From Ruegeria denitrificans (GTDB taxonomy: Bacteria > Pseudomonadota > Alphaproteobacteria > Rhodobacterales > Rhodobacteraceae), in NCBI RefSeq assembly GCF_001458295.1, contig NZ_CYUD01000011.1, positions 1 to 64,000 of the forward strand: DNA of 64,000 nucleotides, in the 5' to 3' direction. How positions within the stretch are numbered: the stretch's first letter is position 1; each line of letters starts with the position of its first letter. Shown here one piece after another: positions 59,747 to 64,000 of the stretch. The notes beneath the pieces were generated by a model that saw only the letters and a program-made list of their open reading frames with translations, did not search any database and was not told the DNA's origin. The translations under genes were made by a program, and so were the position numbers.

Positions 59747-59776
59747 TAAGTCCAGATTGCTCATCTTTTAGGTCCA
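59747..59776 (-). promoter_or_regulatory. Probable TauR direct repeats at the tauR promoter
   Basis: Read on the minus strand, CTGGACTTA (59747-59755) and TGGACCTAA (59768-59776) are direct repeats 21 bases apart. They flank and enter the tauR promoter, so they suit self-repression. The same motif occurs before xsc at 61259-61291. Confidence 0.65.
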
Positions 59777-59785
59777 CCCTATAAG
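59757..59785 (+). promoter_or_regulatory. Predicted tauR promoter giving a leaderless mRNA
   Basis: A -10 TATAAG (59780-59785) lies 17 bases from a weak -35 TTGCTC (59757-59762). The tauR ATG is only five bases after the -10, so transcription would start at or next to the A of ATG; no Shine-Dalgarno is present. Confidence 0.5.
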
Positions 59786-59790
59786 ACCTC

Positions 59791-61251
59791 ATGGCAATAT
59801 CGGTCGATACATTCTTTCTTGAGCTGAACGGGCAAGGCACGCTGCAGGCGCAAATCCAACAGATGATTGCCGAGGGCATTCTATCCGGCAGATTTCATGT
59901 GGGGGAAAAGCTGCCCTCATCGCGCAAACTGGCCGCCCATCTGGGCGTCAGCCGGATCACTGTGACGCTGGCCTATACCGAGCTGCTGGCCAATGATTAT
60001 CTGACGGCAAAAGGGCGTTCGGGCTATTTCGTTTCGCAAAACGCACCGGTGCCGCCAAAATATATGCCCCTTCAGCGCGGTACGGAAAATGTCGATTGGG
60101 ACGCAGCGCTGGCTCGTAAATTTTCGGGCGGCGATATGCTGTCCAAACCCCGTGACTGGCGCAATTACCGCTATCCGTTCATCTACGGACAGGCCGATCG
60201 CAACCTTTTTGACCATGCCAATTGGCGCCTCTGCGCCGTGCGCGCACTGGGCCACAAGGATTTCGAATCCCTCACCACTGATTACGTGGATCAGGATGAT
60301 CCGCTGCTGATCGAATTCATCGCCCGCCACACCTTGCCCCGGCGTGGCATAGCCGCCCGTCCCGAAGAGATCCTGATCACCATGGGCGCGCAGAACGCGC
60401 TGTGGCTTGCCTCTCGTATTTTACTGACTCACAATCGCACTGCGGTGATCGAAAACCCCTGCTACTATTCCTTGCGCAGCCTGCTAGAGCATTGGGATTG
60501 CGACGTGACTCCGATACCCGTCGACCGCGACGGGTTGCCCCCCGATGCGCTGCCTGATGCAACGGATGTCATCTTCACCACGCCCAGTCACCAAAGCCCG
60601 ACCACGGCAACCATGCCCGTCGACCGCAGGCACAAACTGCTTGAACGCGCGCGTGATTTGGATGCGATGGTGGTCGAGGACGACTATGAATTCGAAATGG
60701 CCTTTCTGGGCGCGCCCTCACCGGCCTTGAAGTCGATGGACCGCGATGGTCGTGTGATCTATGTCGGCAGCTTTTCAAAATCTTTGTTTCCGGGATTGCG
60801 CCTTGGATACATGGTCGGCTCGGAACCATTCATCCGCGAGGCGCGGGCACTACGCTCATTGGTATTGCGCCACCCGCCGGGGCATATCCAGCGTACCGCC
60901 GCCTATTTTCTGTCGCTGGGCCATTACGACGCGCAGATTCGGCGCATGTCAAAAGCGCTGGCGAACAGGCGCGCAACGCTGGACAAAGCAATTGACGAAC
61001 ACGGGTTGACCGTCGCCGGGCGTGGCATCATGGGTGGGTCATCCCTGTGGATGTCAGCCCCGGACCATGTCGACACCGCCCAACTGGCCCGCACATTGCA
61101 GGGTCAAAGCGTCCATATCGAACCCGGTGCACCTTTTTTTTCGGGGCCGGATCAGCCGAAGAACTTCTATCGCATCGGCTATTCCTCGATCCGGCAGGAC
61201 CGTATTGAACCCGGCGTGAAACTGATCGCTGAAGCCATTTGTGCCTGTTAG
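59791..61251 (+). CDS. tauR: MocR/GntR-type regulator TauR
   Basis: 486 residues: an N-terminal GntR winged helix (LSGRFHVGEKLPSSRKLAAH, then LGVSRITVTLAYTELLA) and a C-terminal aminotransferase-like domain with the PLP lysine in YVGSFSKSLFPGLRLGYMVG. The MAISVDTFFLELNGQGTLQA start is typical of TauR. In Rhodobacter capsulatus the TauR homologue activates taurine-use genes. It lies directly before xsc on the same strand; repeats matching the TauR motif are found upstream of both genes. Confidence 0.87.
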   Translation: MAISVDTFFLELNGQGTLQAQIQQMIAEGILSGRFHVGEKLPSSRKLAAHLGVSRITVTLAYTELLANDYLTAKGRSGYFVSQNAPVPPKYMPLQRGTENVDWDAALARKFSGGDMLSKPRDWRNYRYPFIYGQADRNLFDHANWRLCAVRALGHKDFESLTTDYVDQDDPLLIEFIARHTLPRRGIAARPEEILITMGAQNALWLASRILLTHNRTAVIENPCYYSLRSLLEHWDCDVTPIPVDRDGLPPDALPDATDVIFTTPSHQSPTTATMPVDRRHKLLERARDLDAMVVEDDYEFEMAFLGAPSPALKSMDRDGRVIYVGSFSKSLFPGLRLGYMVGSEPFIREARALRSLVLRHPPGHIQRTAAYFLSLGHYDAQIRRMSKALANRRATLDKAIDEHGLTVAGRGIMGGSSLWMSAPDHVDTAQLARTLQGQSVHIEPGAPFFSGPDQPKNFYRIGYSSIRQDRIEPGVKLIAEAICAC

Positions 61252-61258
61252 CGGTACG

Positions 61259-61291
61259 CTGGACCTATTCCGCAAATCCATCTGGCCCTAA
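61259..61291 (+). promoter_or_regulatory. Probable TauR direct repeats upstream of xsc
   Basis: CTGGACCTA (61259-61267) and CTGGCCCTAA (61282-61291) are direct repeats 23 bases apart, starting eight bases after the tauR stop and about 85-118 bases before the xsc ATG. They repeat the motif seen at tauR itself and would place an activator upstream of an xsc promoter. The -35/-10 pair was not clear. Confidence 0.7.
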
Positions 61292-61376
61292 CGCAGCCCT
61301 GCCCCATAGGCCAAAACCGTATGCAAAGGCGGGGCGCCGTGCCCGGCCATTCCACACATGCGCGGAGATCACACAC

Positions 61377-63152
61377 ATGAAAATGACGACTGAAGAGGCT
61401 TTTGTTAAGGTCCTGCAAATGCACGGTATCGAACATGCGTTCGGTATCATTGGCTCGGCGATGATGCCGATCTCGGATATTTTCCCGAAGGCTGGAATTT
61501 CGTTCTGGGACTGCGCCCACGAAGGGTCGGGCGGCATGATGGCCGACGGTTACACCCGCGCGACCGGCAAGATGTCGATGATGATCGCGCAGAACGGCCC
61601 TGGCATCACCAACTTTGTAACGGCAGTGAAAACCGCATACTGGAACCACACGCCAGTTCTGCTGATCACACCACAGGCCGCAAACAAGACCATCGGTCAG
61701 GGCGGTTTCCAGGAGATGGAGCAAATGCGCATGTTCTCGGACTGCGTGGCTTATCAGGAAGAACTGCGTGACCCGTCGCGTGTTGCCGAAGTTCTGAACC
61801 GGGTAATCCTGCAGGCCAAACGTGCGTCGGCACCGGCGCAGATGAACATCCCGCGCGATATGTGGACCCAGGTTGTCGACATCGAGCTGCCGAAGATCGT
61901 CGAATTCGCCCGCACCGCAGGCGGTGACGAGGCGCTTCAGGAAGCAGCGGACATTCTGTCGGAAGCCAAATTCCCGGTTATCCTGAACGGTGCCGGTGTT
62001 GTTCTGGCAGATGCAATTCCGGCCTCGGCCGAATTGGCCGAGCGTCTGACCGCACCGGTTTGCGTTGGTTATCAGCACAATGACGCGTTCCCTGGTTCGC
62101 ACCCCCTGTTTGCCGGCCCGCTGGGCTATAACGGCTCGAAAGCCGGGATGGAGTTGATCAGCAAGGCTGACGTGGTTCTGGCTTTGGGTACACGTCTTAA
62201 CCCGTTCTCGACCCTGCCCGGCTATGGCATCAACTACTGGCCTACAGATGCGAAGATCATCCAGGTAGACCTGAACCCGGATCGGATTGGTCTGACCAAA
62301 GACGTCACTGTCGGCATCGTCGGCGACGCCAAGAAAGTTGCCGAAGGTCTGCTGGCCCGTCTGGGTGACCATGCTGGTGACGCAGGTCGCGAAGATCGCA
62401 AAAACACTATTGCTACGACCAAATCGGCATGGGCGCAGGAACTGAGCTCGCTGACGCACGAAAACGACGATCCGGGCACCACCTGGAACGAGCGTGCCCG
62501 TGCCGCTAAGCCTGACTGGATGAGCCCACGCATGGCATGGCGCGCGATTCAGGCGGCACTGCCCACAGAGGCAATCATCTCGTCCGATATCGGCAACAAC
62601 TGCGCCATCGGCAACGCCTACCCGTCGTTCGAAGAAGGCCGCAAGTATCTGGCCCCGGGTCTGTTCGGTCCCTGCGGCTATGGCCTGCCAGCGGTTATCG
62701 GCGCCAAGATTGGCTGCCCCGATGTTCCGGTTGTCGGCTTCTCGGGTGACGGCGCATTCGGTATCGCAGTGAACGAGCTGACGGCGATTGGTCGTGACGA
62801 ATGGCCGGCCGTGACGCAGATCGTTTTCCGCAACTACCAGTGGGGTGCAGAAAAACGTAATTCGACCCTGTGGTTCGACGACAACTTTGTCGGCACCGAG
62901 CTGGACACCAAAGTGTCGTATGCGGGCATCGCACAGGCTTGTGGTCTGAAGGGCGTTCAGGCGCGCACACAGGACGAGCTGACTGCGGCCCTGAACCAGG
63001 CGATCATCGATCAGAAGAACGGCATCACTACGCTGATCGAAGCTATGATCAACCAGGAATTGGGTGACCCGTTCCGCCGCGATGCGATGAAGAAGCCCGT
63101 CGAGGTCGCTGGTATCGACGCTGCGGACATGAAGTCCCAGGCCGGAGCATAA
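61377..63152 (+). CDS. xsc: Sulfoacetaldehyde acetyltransferase
   Basis: Thiamine-diphosphate enzyme that splits sulfoacetaldehyde with phosphate into acetyl phosphate and sulfite, the key step of taurine and isethionate breakdown. 591 residues from ATG 61377 (MKMTTEEAFVKVLQMHGIEH), with GGAG upstream. ThDP family marks include the N-terminal HEGSGGMMADGYTRATGKM and the C-terminal GDGAFGIAVNELTAIGRDEW metal-binding motif; NYQWGAEKRNSTLWFDDNFV is Xsc-like. It is followed after four bases by pta, which uses its product. An in-frame extension to 61239 overlaps tauR and is rejected. Confidence 0.96.
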   Translation: MKMTTEEAFVKVLQMHGIEHAFGIIGSAMMPISDIFPKAGISFWDCAHEGSGGMMADGYTRATGKMSMMIAQNGPGITNFVTAVKTAYWNHTPVLLITPQAANKTIGQGGFQEMEQMRMFSDCVAYQEELRDPSRVAEVLNRVILQAKRASAPAQMNIPRDMWTQVVDIELPKIVEFARTAGGDEALQEAADILSEAKFPVILNGAGVVLADAIPASAELAERLTAPVCVGYQHNDAFPGSHPLFAGPLGYNGSKAGMELISKADVVLALGTRLNPFSTLPGYGINYWPTDAKIIQVDLNPDRIGLTKDVTVGIVGDAKKVAEGLLARLGDHAGDAGREDRKNTIATTKSAWAQELSSLTHENDDPGTTWNERARAAKPDWMSPRMAWRAIQAALPTEAIISSDIGNNCAIGNAYPSFEEGRKYLAPGLFGPCGYGLPAVIGAKIGCPDVPVVGFSGDGAFGIAVNELTAIGRDEWPAVTQIVFRNYQWGAEKRNSTLWFDDNFVGTELDTKVSYAGIAQACGLKGVQARTQDELTAALNQAIIDQKNGITTLIEAMINQELGDPFRRDAMKKPVEVAGIDAADMKSQAGA

Positions 63153-63156
63153 ATAC

Positions 63157-64000
63157 GTGAAGCCCCTACGCCAAATTCTTGGGGCTGCCACCAGTTCCAA
63201 AAAGATCATCGCCCTTGCTGAGGGCGATGATCCACGCGTCGTAGAAGGTGCGCTGAAAGCGCGTGCCGAGAATGCGGCCGATATCATTCTTGTGGGAGAT
63301 CACGCCAAGATCACCGCTTTGCTGGCGGAAAAAGGCGGATCGGATGTGGACGGGATTACCATCCATGACCCCGTGACATCCCCCCACACGGATCGGTTCG
63401 CCACCGCTTACTATGAGCTGCGCAAGCACAAGGGCATGACGCCCGAAAATGCGCGGAAACTGATCAAAAACCGCCTGAACTATGCCGCCATGCTGGTCCA
63501 TCTGGGGCTGGCCGACGGAACCGTGGGCGGTGCTGTTGAAACCACCTCGGACACTGTGCGCGCCGCGTTGCAGATCATCGGCAAAGCGCCAAGCGCCCAT
63601 ATGGTGTCCAGCTTCTTCCTGATGATCTATGACCGCGACCACCACGCGGTTCAGGGTGCTCATATTTTCGCCGATTGCGGTCTGGTCGTTGATCCCGACG
63701 AACGGGAACTGGCCGAAATCGCGCAGGCCTCTGCCGCGTCGTACCACGCGCTGACCGGCCAAGAGCCCCGCGTTGCAATGCTGTCCTTTTCCACCAGCGG
63801 CAGCGCCAACCACCCCAAGGTTTCCAAGGTGGTCGAGGCCACAAAAATCGCCAAGGCTGCAAGCCCACATCTGCTGATCGACGGCGAGCTACAGTTCGAC
63901 GCCGCCTATGTGCCCGAGGTCGCCAGCAAAAAGGCCAAGGACTCGCCGTTGAAGGGGCAGGCCAATGTGTTTGTCTTCCCAAACCTCGATGCCGGGAACC
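63157..64000 (+). CDS. pta: Phosphate acetyltransferase, 3' end beyond window
   Basis: 281 codons are visible from GTG 63157 (MKPLRQILGAATSSKKIIAL), with GGAG nine bases upstream. The family motifs ALAEGDDPRVVEGALKARAE, GTVGGAVETTSDTVRAALQI and MLSFSTSGSANHPKV identify a Pta-type acetyl/butyryltransferase. It converts the acetyl phosphate made by Xsc to acetyl-CoA. It starts four bases after xsc, so the two are coupled. The gene runs past the right edge. Confidence 0.94.
   Translation, partial: MKPLRQILGAATSSKKIIALAEGDDPRVVEGALKARAENAADIILVGDHAKITALLAEKGGSDVDGITIHDPVTSPHTDRFATAYYELRKHKGMTPENARKLIKNRLNYAAMLVHLGLADGTVGGAVETTSDTVRAALQIIGKAPSAHMVSSFFLMIYDRDHHAVQGAHIFADCGLVVDPDERELAEIAQASAASYHALTGQEPRVAMLSFSTSGSANHPKVSKVVEATKIAKAASPHLLIDGELQFDAAYVPEVASKKAKDSPLKGQANVFVFPNLDAGN

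Noticed and set aside
61248-63287. A 679-codon open frame antisense to xsc
   Set aside because: It is a GC-rich shadow of the xsc reading frame; its translation has no domain pattern and is rich in Arg/His/Gln as expected from antisense codon bias, while xsc is unmistakable.

Overview
The window is a contiguous stretch of chromosome from a marine-type alphaproteobacterium of the order Rhodobacterales, most likely the Roseobacter group (Ruegeria-like). This rests on the gene set: a tauR-xsc-pta taurine/sulfoacetaldehyde module, a ccoNOQP plus ccoGHIS cbb3-oxidase island with fnrL and an oxygen-independent coproporphyrinogen oxidase gene beside it, a membrane-anchored CycM-type cytochrome c, a TrcR/DUF1013 regulator, a Hint-domain protein, and fairly high, even GC. 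I did not identify the species. No tRNA, rRNA, CRISPR array, transposase or integrase was seen.

Layout. 1-22753 is mostly the information-processing core, read on the minus strand: tuf (5' end only)-fusA-rpsG-rpsL; rpoC-rpoB-rplL-rplJ; rplA-rplK; nusG-secE. These blocks are separated by accessory islands: a glycosyltransferase, a DMT exporter and a lipoprotein (3504-6065); a kinase-like phosphotransferase and a Hint protein split by an in-frame TGA, wedged between rplA and rplJ (16376-18544); and a tandem pair of related exported proteins (20083-21689). 22836-35393 is the low-oxygen respiration island: ccoS, ccoI, ccoH, ccoG, a LysR regulator with a divergent 45-residue ORF, ccoP, ccoQ, ccoO, ccoN, a universal-stress protein, a GlsB-like membrane protein, fnrL and hemN/hemZ. 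Three near-identical FNR boxes lie exactly at the divergent or leading promoters of this island.

35569-43794 holds a degenerate EF-G paralogue, a DUF995-like exported protein and a complete yejABEF peptide/microcin-C type ABC importer. 43958-51833 has cycM, pheA, a GNAT, a SRPBCC protein, nudC, a cytoplasmic-looking CpdB-type phosphoesterase, the SRP RNA gene ffs, an alpha/beta hydrolase, a cobalamin riboswitch upstream of an unrecognised Cys-rich protein, and a tyrosine phosphatase. 51967-58286 carries dnaX-ybaB-recR, a low-GC membrane protein, two exported proteins (one an RNase T2) and trcR. 58325-64000 holds an ArsR/permease operon and then tauR-xsc-pta, with repeated CTGGACYTA motifs marking probable TauR sites.

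The most worthwhile leads are: the TGA that cuts the Hint gene in an otherwise intact frame; the riboswitch-controlled Cys-rich protein; the LysR/small-ORF pair with a clean palindromic operator inserted between the two cco operons; the GTPase-dead-looking EF-G paralogue; the tandem hairpins between rplL and rpoB; and the probable leaderless, self-controlled tauR promoter.
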